Made by a program: the position numbers and the translations under genes. A DNA stretch of 64,000 bases from Bursaphelenchus xylophilus (Eukaryota; Nematoda; Chromadorea; Rhabditida; Aphelenchoididae), in the NCBI GenBank assembly GCA_904066235.2, contig CAJFCV020000002.1, positions 5,022,001 to 5,086,000 of the forward strand, in the 5' to 3' direction. This document shows, in pieces, positions 48,437-60,016 of this stretch (its first letter is position 1; every line of letters begins with the position of its first letter). Under the pieces are notes generated by a model. That model was not told where the DNA came from. It saw nothing but the letters and a program-made list of their open reading frames with translations, and searched no databases.

Positions 48437-51348
48437 TTACAAGATATCAAACGAGATTTCTTCCGTTTCATTCAGAGTCTGGGGCTGAGGAAACGGCTGA
48501 AGTTGACATTGGGGACCAGAGAAAGGAGCGGGACAGAGGCACTCGGACTCGTTGGTCTGCGCCAATTCACATTTATTGGTCGGTAGACGGTCCTTGGACA
48601 TGCAGAGACCAACTCCACTGCATTCCTTCTTCGAACATCTGCAGAAAATAGGTCAAATTAATGCAATCGATTGTATAAAAGTGGCGTGGATGGCTTTAAA
48701 ACAGTTATTTTGTCTATAAATTTTGTCATCCTGAAAACTTTTTTTTTTATTTTCAAAAATTCAGTCAAAAAATCCTTTTTTCCTTTCTACTGCACAGTGC
48801 AAAAACCGTGGAAAAAGCAACTGCACTGTGCAATGGGATTCCAAACCTCTGCACGGTGCAAGAAAAAGCGGACGTAAATCGCCCGCATTGAAATTGTGCA
48901 AAAAAATTTGCACCGTGCAAACCCCACGGCATGTCGCGCGACTCTTGAAAAACGATTTCTTGTGTCGCTTTCAGTCCGCGACAAAGTCAAGTCGCAAACC
49001 GTTTTGCGACATGATCGTGCGAGTTCCCAACCCAAAAAAATGTGTCGTTTCGTCGTGTCGCACGCTCAGAAGAAAATCGCACTTTGTGAAATTCTGTTCA
49101 GCGACTTGTCGCAAGTTTTTTTGACTTTCCATGCTGCACAACGTCAGACATTGATTTGAAGAAGACTTTGTCGCTTGAAATTTGCGATTGCCTCTGTCTT
49201 GCACAGCGCAGTGAGATGAAATCGAATGCACAGTGCAATGGGAGGATGAGAAATAAAGTGCACAGTGCAAAGGAGAAACTTTGACGGGAAATGGGCGGGG
49301 CCTTTTCGATGATTTTGGAGAAAATTTACCAAAAATTTGACAGGGGGAAAATTGATTCATGGCTGGGAAAAGTAACTCCGCCCACGTTTAAACAATCGAC
49401 CAGTCGATTTCATTACTTACTTGTCAGCTTTTCGCTTCACAGCAGCCGCAAATGGGCCCAGAACAGTTTCCAAAAAGTTGCCCAAGCTTTTGCACCGTAT
49501 CTTCATGTAATTGGAGGTGCTCCACAGGATAATTCCATTCGCTCCCATCTCCATTGGGTATTTGAGAGAGTTGCAGACATCAGCCTGAGGAATTACATTA
49601 CTTTGAAGCCCGCTTACTTTACTATAGTAATTGTTGTTGGTATCTTTGGTGGTCTCATTGTACAGGACATCGTATTCAAACTTGGCATAGGCGTAGACCA
49701 GCAGTTTTTTGGGATGCAATTTCTGATTGATCCATTCGGCCTCGACCATCTTCGCATGCACATATCGCTGGCGATCCAAAACGCTCTCGGGGCGATAGAA
49801 ATAAACCGGCGGGAGGATTATATCGGAGGCGTTGAACATCCAGAGAAGCCTAAAGTACGAAACTAAATTTATAATTTTGAGGAATAATCAACCACAGATC
49901 AGGATCTCTCAGGTTTGATGGCCTAAAATAAGGTCTTACTGTTCGTTGATGATCTTGTAATGTCCCCTGCATTGTTTCTCGTTGGGTCCTAGTCGATAGT
50001 CGCACAAAGGATAGTCCCAGAATCCCCATTTGGCCTTGGGTCTCATCTCTCGCGCTGAATTTATCGTCGCCAAAAGGAAATTCCTGAAAGTCAAAAGGGT
50101 AAAGCAGAGTATTAAAATCGGAGTGGTTTATGGTAGGAAAATCATAGAAATTACCCTAAAACGCATGCTAAAAATTTCGAGTATGTATTAGAAAATTTTT
50201 GAGTCAATTTAAGCAAAGTTTCATCGAGATCTGAACAAAAATCTGAATATGCAAATTGAAGATTCAAATACTTGGACTTTTTGAAATTAACTGAAACTTG
50301 CTTGGCATGATATTCGAAGAGATATCGCGACAGATAAGCCAGACTGGTCCTCGGTAGCTCAGGATATTTCTTCATGAGCAGCCGGATACTGTATTCCTGG
50401 TAGATCTTCCTCGTAGTCCAATTCAGATCAAACAAAGGCCTCCATCGCTCGTAATCAATGATAGCCAGACCATCAAAGTTCTCGTCAGGGATATGCCGAA
50501 CAACGTCCTTCTTCACCTTCTCGATATGAGCACTTAAATCAACTTCCTTTTCTAATTTGAATAAATAAAAATAGAATTACCTGAGGCACTCCTCCGTTGA
50601 TCGGTTTCTCGCAGTGCACATGGAGGCTTTTGTTGGTCTCGTAGCTTTCCTGTTGGTCGTCGCAATAGGGATATAAACCGAGGTCTTTTTCGTAAAATAC
50701 GACCAGCTTTTCACCGCGGAAGATTTGATTTTTGTTTGTGGTTATCGAGTAGTCTTCGGGGTTGAAATATTTCCGGCATTGATAGGAGGGGACGTTCCAG
50801 TAGATCTGAAATCAATTTCTTTCACTTGTGGAAATAAAAATATTGCAAGAATATCGACGGAAAACAACGCAAATCATCGCAGATTTGGAACAAACTCGTA
50901 TGCTTTGCATATGCATGTGCTTGCATAGTCCATTAATTAATCGCTGAATTAGGAGGGGTCTGAGAAAAAACCTTTTTGGCGAAATATTTGAAGCCTCATC
51001 TTACTCTTATTTTTACTAATTGTAGATTGAAAATCGCAGTTTCGAACTTTTGACGAATTTCGATCAAAAAATCCAGGCAATTACTGTATTTTCTGAAATT
51101 GCTAGAATTTCAATGAGGCCTTTTACAGAGTAATAAAACATTTCAAAAAAAATAGTTAAAACTTTTTATGCAATCTAATAGTTTTGACCAGATCTGTTGA
51201 TGAAATTCGAACACTTTTTATATTCTAATTAGTACTGTTCACTCAAAAATCGAAAAATAAAAGTAATCAAAAGCGAAATTAAACTCACTTCGAATGGTGT
51301 CGCTTCCGCATAGTAAACCAAAGTGAGTAGGAGCAGAGTGATCTTCAT
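48437..51348 (-). CDS. hyaluronidase/chondroitin hydrolase (GH56)
   Basis: Secreted or lysosomal glycosidase that cleaves chondroitin or hyaluronan; nematode members act mainly on chondroitin. Exons 51348-51289, 50805-50581, 50546-50302, 50083-49940, 49849-49421, 48638-48437; 434 residues. Signal peptide 1-16, then IYWNVPSYQCRKY and VVFYEKDLGLYPY. The catalytic pair is D126/E128 in GLAIIDYERWRP. Further on are WGFWDYPLCDYR, PPVYFYRPESVLDRQRYV and GANGIILWSTS. The C-terminal EGF-like cysteine-rich domain (CSKKECSGVGLC...CLCPAPFSGPQC) is encoded by the last exon. Intron 3 (50084-50301) needs a GC donor (GCAAGT). The exon 3 acceptor (AAAAG at 50547) is unusual but keeps the frame. Confidence 0.93.
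48791..49269. repeat. palindrome-rich region (TGCACNGTGCA family) in the hyaluronidase intron
   Basis: Exact palindromes start at 48791, 48822, 48850, 48909, 49227 and 49259, a near copy is at about 49200, and a block between (48925-49180) is dense in TCGC/GCGAC motifs. The arrangement mirrors the CEP104 intron: palindromes at both ends, GCGAC-rich centre. Confidence 0.65.
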
Positions 51349-52089
51349 CCTGAAACTCTCTACTCATCTCTTTCTCTCGATTCGCTTTCAATGTCGCGCT
51401 TAACCGGCTCAAATGATAAAAAAATCAGATGAAGTCATAAAAAAAAATAAAAACTTCAGAAGTCTGATCAGACAAAAAACTTTGAGTTAACCATGTCTCA
51501 CTTTTACAATCTCCTATCTTGAGGGAAAGAAACAGTAAGAGAGGAAATAATGACGTCATTTCAGGAAATATGAACCCAAAGTTATATAAGAGGTCAAAAA
51601 TTTATGCAAAATGTTTGGTTAAAGAGAATTATACCATAGTTATGGGTTTTAAGACGCCAATAGTAATAGTTAAATCGGCTGGAACAGAATATAAATCATC
51701 AGTTTCTAGAAAAGTAGAAAAGATGACTAATGTAATATAATTGGTCGAACAAGAATGTCCGTGACATTTTGACGGTCCCAAAGAATAGAATATGTATCAA
51801 AAATAAGTTTTGCGTCAAGTAAAAAGTATTTCTGTTGTGTGTCATCGTTTTTTCATAAAAATAAAAAGATGGTCCAAAGTAATATAACAGACCAAAAAGT
51901 GGCAAAAGATATACTAAATGTGTCTCAAGAGGTCTCAAAATTAAATTCCAAACAATAAATCACGCTGTTCATAATGTCATCATCTCTGACTCAAAATTAA
52001 ATCATAATAATGTAAAATAACCAGTTCCAAGTGACCTCGACTAATCAAAACTATTTCAGAAAGTAAAGTCAACCTCAGCAATAAGTTTT
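51349..52089. promoter_or_regulatory. divergent intergenic region
   Basis: 741 bases between the start codons of hyaluronidase (-) and the thioredoxin-fold gene (+). Very AT-rich with no supported gene; promoters of both must lie here. Confidence 0.45.
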
Positions 52090-55000
52090 ATGGCGAATCA
52101 CTTGCAAAACAAACAGCTATGCACAGAGTTTTCGGTCCAACTGGCCAAGGTCTACGATGCCCTGGGGGTGAAAACAAAAGATGAATACGATCAGAAATTA
52201 ACACAACTCGCTTCAGAAGACCCCGAAATCGGTGAGTTGTCGCCAAATTATTTAATACAACTGGTTTTACATTACTTTTCAACGGCTGTTCGGAGTGATG
52301 CAAAGTTGAGTTTAAACATAAAAATTGTTTGAAGCCTGTCTTTAAATATCACTATTGTATCGAGACAAAGGGAGCGGGAGAATTACAGAAATCAGAGAGT
52401 TACGTGTTTGACATTACTTTTGAATTATTTATAAGAAATTTATTCTTTGATTTCAGGAGTTAAGGAGTTAACCGAGGCCTGGAATGACTGGGAGAACTTT
52501 CTGGTGTCGGTGGATAATGTTGTACAGGAAGTAGCGGGGCCACATAGTCCCAAATCTGTGGACAGTAAGTTATTGAATAGCTTTAAAATACAGTTTTGTA
52601 GCATTTTCCCCAAAAATCACCAACATTCGAAAAATGGGTCATTCATTACGACGCGTTAATCATTGAAGTATTCTTTGAATTGATTACACATGTCTTTAAA
52701 TCCTACTGACTAAATTTTCAGATATAAAACTGGGCAGTAAAGAGAAGTCGAAAGGCCAGAGCACGCTCCTTTCTTACGTCCAGAACAGTCCCTACAACAT
52801 GATGTTCATCGAGGTCGTCTACTCGTTCAGCTCCTCAGATTGTGCTGAGCATGTTCTCAAAATGTACGAAAAGCTCCCACAGTTCCAGGCATTGGACTGT
52901 GATATTTTATTATTAACCAAGTCCAGTGGAGGAGGTAAGTGTTCTAATTCAAGTATCAGAAATAAAAAAAATCTCAAAAATCAGAGCGTAAGATAATGAT
53001 AGGTCAAAGGTTATGTCATAAATTATAAAAGAAAGTGGGTAAATAATGCGCGGTCATAAAAATAGTAAAAATGATAAGATTAGCCATGTTCTATGGTCAT
53101 TTGTTATATTATAGTAGGTCTTTGGAGTCAGCTGTTAAGTTAAGATAGTTTATTTCTCCTTCAAGGAAGTGCAAGTGTACTAAAACCCCGTGCTATCAAT
53201 AGTGAAGTGGTTCGACGAGATTTTGGATTACAATTTAGGATTTTTATGATACAGTATCTACAGTTAGTGATGACAAAAATGTTTTCTGCTAAAAGTTTGG
53301 AAGATGATGCAAACTTTATAACAGAGAAGATAGGATCCAAAAAATTCGGTATGACCTTTGCCCCAAGCGAATTAAGGTAGAAAATGCCGATCTCCGAAGA
53401 TTTTTATATTATCCTTCACATCAGCTGATGACTTAAATTAAAGATCATGAAAGCTCAAGAAGTTCCTAAAAAACGGTGATAAAAGACGACTACCACTTAA
53501 ACATCATAAAAAGTCTACAATTTCCTCAGCTGTTCCCCTCCAAAACCTGTAATCCGACCCCTGACCTTATCTTGATCCCCCATTTCAGAAGGTGGAGGTT
53601 TCCTGAAGCTGGTCGGAGTTCCCTTCCGCCTTTTACTGGATGAAGAACAGAGTTTGGCCCGGATCATCCAGCATCGCCAATCTGCCATCTCCATCTCGGG
53701 TCAGCGGGCCATTCATTTGGTGAGTTTTGGGAGATAAAACAATATAAAAAGTAGCAAAGAAAAGAGTAAAGTTTATGGTAATGGACTGGTTTAATGGCTC
53801 GGCGGCTAGGTGTAAAAACAAGTTCGGGGAATGGGCAATTCTGAAGCTATAAACTCAAATTATCATCCTGGTTTTACTCTAGTTTTTTTACCGTTTTTTC
53901 ACCGGAAGAGGAGTGGAAAGTTTTGGTTTTATTACTTTTTGATGGGGAGAAACGTTACAATGAAATGGTGTAAAAAACATACTCTACTGTACGATTATTG
54001 TTGTGTCAACCCAAAGTAAATTTTTTTGGAAGTTTGAGCTTCGTTATGACGGTTAAAACGGAAAAATAAAATGGCGTTCTACATAATAAGTTTTGTTTGA
54101 ATATGTCACCGTGACGGCTTTAATCCAAAAATAAAGCGTTGCCAAAAAATTAGAGCAGTCTGAAATTTAATTTTTTTTAATTTAAAAATTTCATGGAAAC
54201 TGTATCAGCATAAGGACGCATGTTTTGAAAGTTCAAAAAATCAGAATTTGCGTATTCCAACCCTAAGGCCAGTTTAAAACTTTGCACCACAATTTTTTGA
54301 TATGATGCAATTGTTACACCCCCAAGCGTAGAATTTGTAATACTCCGACATTACTTTATGTTTGCTATTCCGAAAGCCCGCGAAACCTTTGGATTAATCC
54401 ACTCCATCTCATAAATTGTAACATTCTGACACTAGGCCCTAACACGATTCGACTTTTAAAATTTATTTCCGCCCCGAAAAAACGTGGCCTTAATTTGGCC
54501 AAAAAATAAAAAAAAAAGTGAAATCCACCGGTCACTCGAAAGCGCCTCGGGGTGAAATAAAGGTCATTGTTGTTTCAAAGGTTTTATGAGATCGTAAACT
54601 TGAGATGAAAAAGACACTTGTGACCTTAAGCAGTAGTAATAAGGGGTTGGGAGTGCAAAAAAGTAAAAGAAGAAATGGTCGAAAGTAACGGGTTTGTTGT
54701 AAAAAATTAAGATTGTAATAAGTAAAAGGACACTGCGATTGATTAAGGTCATCCAGAGGGTATAAAAGAAAACACTGTAAGCAATTAGACGGCTGATAGT
54801 AAGCGCAACGTGGAACTGTTTCTAACACTTGACAAAAAGGATGATTGTGCGTGTCAGCTATGTAGGATCGGCGCTGCGTTACGTTGCTGATAGCGCACAA
54901 GCATTGTTTTTGCCAACAATCTTGGTATTAAGGGTCTAGACATTACCGTAGCTTCGAACTGCCAAGAAAGGGAAAAGCTTTCTTTTATTCGAACCAGTTT

Positions 55001-56306
55001 TTGATAAAATTTTTCAAAAATTGGGGCTAGATTCTTTTGGATCATCTGTACGACGATTTTTACCCTTCAGAAAAAGGATTTCAGAAAAAGGATGACCAAC
55101 AAGGATTTTGCAAAAAACAATTTTGGAGATAAAATAAAGAAATAATTTTCTTCTTCGTGTCTTTCCTCATTTTCGGCAATGTCTCGTCTTTCCGTTGATA
55201 AACTGCCCGATCCCTCCTATGACCAAGTATTCGGACATCGACCGTAAAGATGATGTCTAAGACAATTTTAAAGCCCTCTATTCCCCAAACTCCATTGTCA
55301 ACTCCCAGATAATGCCGCCGATTAATGGACTAAACCGTCGCTCCTCCACCTTCGTACCTACCGAAAAACAAAGTTATTGAATCCGGTTCCAGTCCTTTTC
55401 GCAGTTTGTTCTCCCGACTCTCGAACCAATTCAAAGAGCTCAAAGTTTCTGTTGTTAGACCTCCATTAAAGCGATTTTATTGTAATAATTTTTATTGTAT
55501 TCTCTCTTTCAGCTAGCCGAAATTTCCACCGATGACAAATTGAAGGTTGGGTCCGAGGATTGCGAGGAATTCGGCCAGCAGGGAGGAGTTATATTATTGG
55601 ACAGCGAGGGGAGTGTGCTGTATCACAAGGCCTGCGATCAGGAGACTGATTGGCCAAAGGTGGATGAACTTCTCGAATCGGTAAGAAACTTGTCTTCATT
55701 TTAACTGATTACTTGAAATTCCACCTAATTTTAGTCTATCTAACAGATTTTTTGGATGTTTCAAACTATTTTGTTTCAAATAATCTCACGATCTTTGATT
55801 GAAATAACAAACCCTGCATTGATGAGTTTATGAAAAGATTTTAAGACCAAAATTTAAATTTTTCTAATCAATTTTTAAAATTATTGATGACTTTAGCGCT
55901 TCTAAAACAATATTTTTGTATATTTTCAGCCCTTTCTCTCCCTTTAGGCCGTATAAATAGCCAAAAAGATTTATGTTCTTATTCCAGGGAGCAAAAGCCT
56001 AATATGCCGCAGTAATTTAGCCATAAATAGTCAGATTTCCGATATTACACTAGACGAAAGTGCGCACTTTTCCAGAGTCGAAAAAAGCGAATAAATCATA
56101 TTGAAAGGCGACCCCCGCAGGCTGTAACAACTCCTTACACCTTCTAGTTTAAACTACAAATATGATTTTAGGTGAAGAAAAAGTCGCCCAAGCCCAAATC
56201 GCCGACTCCACAGCCACAGAAATCGGGGGAAGGATCGAAAAAGGAGAGAGAATCGGGGGATACAAATGTGCCGGTGGCCAAGAAAAAATGCTGTGTGATT
56301 ATGTAA
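52090..56306 (+). CDS. thioredoxin-fold protein (AhpC/TSA-2, PRXL2-like) with C-terminal CaaX box
   Basis: Exons 52090-52231, 52457-52564, 52722-52934, 53589-53719, 55513-55680, 56172-56306; 298 residues. Residues 1-95 are helical with no recognised domain. About 96-250 fit the PRXL2-type layout: a strand plus Cys (MMFIEVVYSFSSSDCAEH), DILLLTK, VPFRLLLDEEQSLARII and QQGGVILLDSEGSVLYHKAC. Only one Cys is at the active-site-like position, so redox activity is uncertain. The last 44 residues are Lys/Pro/Ser-rich and end KKKCCVIM. C-V-I-M is a farnesylation signal, the same box as K-Ras4B, and the adjacent Lys and Cys suggest membrane binding with possible palmitoylation. Intron 4 is 1.8 kb with no gene seen in it. 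Family assignment is an inference from fold pattern. Confidence 0.75.
55151..55187 (+). repeat. weak copy 7 of the dispersed ~40-bp CTCTGACCG repeat
   Basis: TTCTTCGTGTCTTTCCTCAT, then TTTCGGCAATGTCTCG; the most diverged of the copies, in intron 4 of the CaaX gene. Confidence 0.35.
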
Positions 56307-56484
56307 AATACGTTTGGATGAATAAAGAAGGTATTTCTTCGGTGAAAGAAGGGCCGTTCCGATTTGTTTCTTCTTCTCCTTCCTTTCTGAACGTTCCTTT
56401 TTTGTTTGGCCTCTTTTGCCTCCATTTAAGACACCCTAAAATCATTTGTGGATGCAGTAGGAGAGGGGGTACGGTCTATTCTCG

Positions 56485-58018
56485 ATGTTATTCTTTCAAC
56501 TCGACTTCAGCCACAACTTTTCCCGCGAAAATTCGCTTCTGAAGAGGGTGAGTTCACAAAAACAGGTCTACTTTTGGAGATTTTTGGGGGTTTCGGATTA
56601 CTGTAGTTTTCACAATTAAAAATGACGGTCTGAAATTCATTTTTGAATAGATTTGGAATCAAAATTATTAAAATTAAAAAATACATGATTGGTCAAGAAG
56701 TAATATCAGTCTGTCGGAAAAATAACGGCGGATCGTCGCGCCTCGGAATCGCCCATCATCGCTTTGCGATTGCAAGCCGCGGCTGGGGATTTGGTGCGCG
56801 ATAGCGGCGAGGCGAGACATTTTGCTGCGACGATCCGCCGTTATTTTTCCGACAGACTGATAAGTATCCTTCATGTTACACGTGTTACGAATTTTCTTTT
56901 TCGAGGTGATTAATGACACCAATTCCACTCCCAAGACCCCACAGACATTTCAGAATGTCTAATATTACACTGTGTGTAATTCCAGCTTCTCCGTGTCACA
57001 CTTCCCTTCATCTTTGTCTACGGTCTGCTTGGTGCTTATATCACCTTCGGAGCCCATCTTTTCTATCAAATCGATGATGGAATGTCCAAGCATGGCATTG
57101 CCAACCTCTCCATCTTCTGTCTTACCACAATTGCCACCATTGGGTACGGTAACATCTATCCGACCACCGATTACAGTAGGATCGTGTGCATAATATACTG
57201 TATATTCGGGATCCCGCTTTGTCTGGTTTGTCTAGATTCAACAGTAAAGACAGTAGCGAGGCTGTATTGGATTGTGAGTAGTACCGTGAGACGAATGAGA
57301 AGTCCTTGGATTCGAGGAGAAATACGATTGCCATTCTGCATCGCTGGATGTTTATTGTTGTCAGCATTCCTGCTGAAGACATTGTGCTTCGAGAAGCGTT
57401 TCCATTTTACATTAGAAGACCTATATTTTTGGTAAGGAACAATTTTTAGAATTACCTTCTCTTTGATCTCAAGTATAACATGCATTTTTAGTGTCGTCAG
57501 CTTCTCCACCGTCGGTAAGCCCTCAAATTCAAGATTTCTGGTTATTACCTCCTCGATTGTGCTTGTAATGAATCTAATTTAGTTCTCTAAGGTCTGGGTG
57601 ATATCTATGTAACATCAAAAACAAATACGGAGGCCTTCTACAAGATAATCTTCCTGATATATGGAGTTATTTGTCTCTCTGCCTTCTTCACCATTATGGG
57701 GCAATGGTATTTGCACTTCTTCAGAGTAAGACAACCCTTTTACTTCATACTTTACGATGATAAACGCGACAAATTACGTAATTTCAGCGTCGGGAAGAGA
57801 AAATTCCAATCGATGGATACTTAATGGTGGGCGAAGAACAAATTCGACTCAAGAAGTTAATTCTGCAACTCTGTTTGAAGCTCAATGTAAGTGACTCATC
57901 TACTACTCGACGATTTACACATGTGATCTTATTTTAGGTTTCCCCGTCAGAATTAAAATCGCTGATAAAACAGATGAAAGATCTAATCAAAATCTCCGAG
58001 AACAATAATATGCAATAA
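56485..58018 (+). CDS. two-pore-domain potassium channel (TWK/KCNK type)
   Basis: Background K+ channel subunit of the plasma membrane. Exons 56485-56547, 56986-57431, 57492-57514 (only 23 nt), 57592-57725, 57788-57886, 57938-58018; 281 residues, short for the family. M1 starts at about residue 24. Pore 1 filter is TIGYGN (GYG 74-76), followed by M2 and a basic loop. M3 is at about 130-150. Pore 2 filter TVGLGD (178-181) is split across the 23-nt exon, then M4 and a ~65-residue tail. The ATG gives a 20-residue N-terminus with an NFS sequon-like motif. An intron-1 hairpin element lies at 56703-56862. Convergent with the R3HDM4 gene. Confidence 0.92.
56703..56862. mobile_element. ~160-bp MITE-like element with ~35-bp terminal inverted repeats
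   Basis: The left end TATCAGTCTGTCGGAAAAAT continues to GGATCGTCGC and is repeated as a perfect reverse complement at the right end (about 56826-56862). The interior is GC-rich with GCGATAGCGGCGAGGCG. No coding capacity. It lies in intron 1 of the K2P channel. A target duplication is not clear; TA is possible. Confidence 0.8.
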
Positions 58019-58056
58019 CTAGGCTTCCCATTACTTTACAACTTCAAAACACTCGC

Positions 58057-58062
58057 AATAAA
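58057..58062 (+). terminator. poly(A) signal AATAAA of the K2P channel gene
   Basis: AATAAA 38 bases after the stop codon at 58016-58018. Confidence 0.7.
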
Positions 58063-58217
58063 GCTTGATCTGTTGATTGGATTATTTACGCCATCTTTGT
58101 AGAGGGACTAATTGGATAAATTAGCCGTTTCCCCCTCTTACTTCACATATACAACATCAAAATAGCTTCAAATAAAAGTACAAACGTGTATTTCACAAAA
58201 TAATAACTTCACAAACC

Positions 58218-59374
58218 TCAACTGATCTGTCTGGAGGCATTCCTAATCGATCTTATTAAAGAAACAAGCTTCGTATCAGGGGGAGAGAAGGTCTGATCGG
58301 TGCTAAACACTTGCGTCTCCTTTAGCCGACCCTTTCCTTGACTACTTTTGGACTTCAATTTGAGGTATTGAGCGACGGCATGGATGTAGAACCGGCGGAA
58401 CGAGGAATCGCAGGTATCAGTCCATATTACACTTGGATCTTCTTGGAATTGGGTCCTCAGATTACCCTCCAACTTGTCGATTAAGTCGATGGGGACATGC
58501 CTTTTACTCAGAGCATCGCGAAACCGACGATCGAGTTGATGGAACGCCATACTAGTTGAATAGGCGGGATGATCTAAAGAAGAATAACAGAAAGACACCA
58601 AAAACTCACGTTTTCTTGCATCATGTTCAACATGAACATCAGAATCGAGAGAAAGACGATCAAATGATTCATCCAGATCGTTTTCCTTGTCCAATTGAGC
58701 AAGGTATTCGTTTTGCTCGGCCTCATCCTTCTCGATGAAGTTGTTCCAGGCCTAAAATAAAACGTTTTAGATCTAAAATTAATCAACAACATATTATCTG
58801 ACGTTATGAATGAACATAATCGATGTTTGATGTACCTTCATGCATTCTTGATCTTGAAGAATGCGAGCGAAAGCCGATAAATGCTCGGGAACGAGGTCAG
58901 AACAGTCAAAACAGATATCGCCGGCATCAGTGAAACTGGACAAGATCCGAGCTGAAGACGATAAATAAACGCCCAAATCTTGTAAAGCCAACTAAACCAT
59001 TGAATCACTTACCACTTTCTACCCGCCTCCATTTCCTGGCACCCATATTCCTCTTGATGTTGATCCCATCAACAGTTCCAAGATTCATCGATTTCCTGGC
59101 CTCCCGGACGGCCTTCCTGGCCATAAACTTGTCCTTTCTTCTCGTATTCCGATCCGCCAGACCATTAGGAACCCCAGAATCAGAATCCGAGTCGGAAACA
59201 GGGCGATCAATAATGACCACGACCTCGTCTTCGGCGTCCGAATCATCGAAAGTATAACTAAAAGGAGATACTGCAATATAAATCAAAAGCTTACTCATCA
59301 TAAGTGATTTGGACAGCATCTTCAATACGCCGACTGGGAGGTTGACGGCGGTCATTTGGTGGCAAGATACCCAT
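58218..59374 (-). CDS. R3H-domain protein, R3HDM4-like
   Basis: Putative single-stranded nucleic-acid binding protein; function of the family is poorly known. Exons 59374-59295, 59257-59013, 58951-58836, 58751-58610, 58573-58218; 312 residues. The N-terminal region is acidic and Asp/Ser-rich, followed by a basic segment (RKDKFMARKAVREARK). A conserved AWNNFIEKDEAEQ segment lies mid-protein. The R3H domain at about 228-268 contains SFRRFYIHAVAQYL with the Arg and His of the motif (R255, H259). The overall order matches human R3HDM4 (C19orf22). The true exon 2 acceptor is CTTTTAG at 59258; an earlier TTGCAG would give a stop. Confidence 0.82.
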
Positions 59375-60016
59375 GATTCAATTGGAGTTGGAACACAATT
59401 GGGAAGAAGTAGCGGAGAGAATATCTGAAAATTCAAGGATAAGAAGATAAAAGACGTAAAACTATCTTAACTCGCGACGAACATTAATAAAAATGGTATC
59501 ACATGATAAGAGGCTCGCGTTGACCTTTTATTGCGCCTCCCTCCGCAGCTACGAACACTCGAAAACTGCGAAAAATCAATGAAAATATAGAAATTTCAAC
59601 CGCTTCGTCAAAAAAAAACTTCTTCGTGTTATAAATTGCAAAAAATTGCATAATTGATAATTTTTTACTCCCAATAGAAAACGTGTTTATCCACCTACGC
59701 AAGCAAATGACGCTTTTCCGGATCAAGTGGAAGAGTGTAACAGACCTTGCGCAAGGTGCGCCCAGGCGGTAAAACTTCTGCGTTTTTGAGTAAATCCAAA
59801 ATATTTTTTGGCCAAAATAGCTATGACTTTCAAGAGTAACATCTTGCGTAAAGATATTACTTTCGCATTTTCGTACCCTTATCGACCCATAGTATAATTA
59901 GATTTCAGGTGCGGTTCACGCATAAAAATTTGAAAAACTTTGTAGAGGATGAAACATGAACAATGCAAAATAAATTTATTTTGATTTTCTAACAAATTAT
60001 TTACACGAGATCACAT
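59375..60016 (-). promoter_or_regulatory. intergenic region upstream of the R3HDM4-like gene
   Basis: 642 bases between two minus-strand genes. No gene is visible. It includes the 3' end of pecanex, with its poly(A) signal listed separately, and the promoter side of the R3HDM4-like gene. Confidence 0.45.
59975..59980 (-). terminator. poly(A) signal of the pecanex gene
   Basis: AATAAA on the minus strand, 36 bases beyond the pecanex stop codon at 60017-60019. Confidence 0.65.

Noticed and set aside
48380..48586. Continuation of the 48085 small gene into + strand frame 48380-48586
   Set aside because: That frame is antisense to the EGF-like last exon of hyaluronidase; no matching acceptor or donor phase.
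49291..49866. 191-codon + strand frame
   Set aside because: Antisense to hyaluronidase exon 5, which has clear GH56 motifs on the minus strand.
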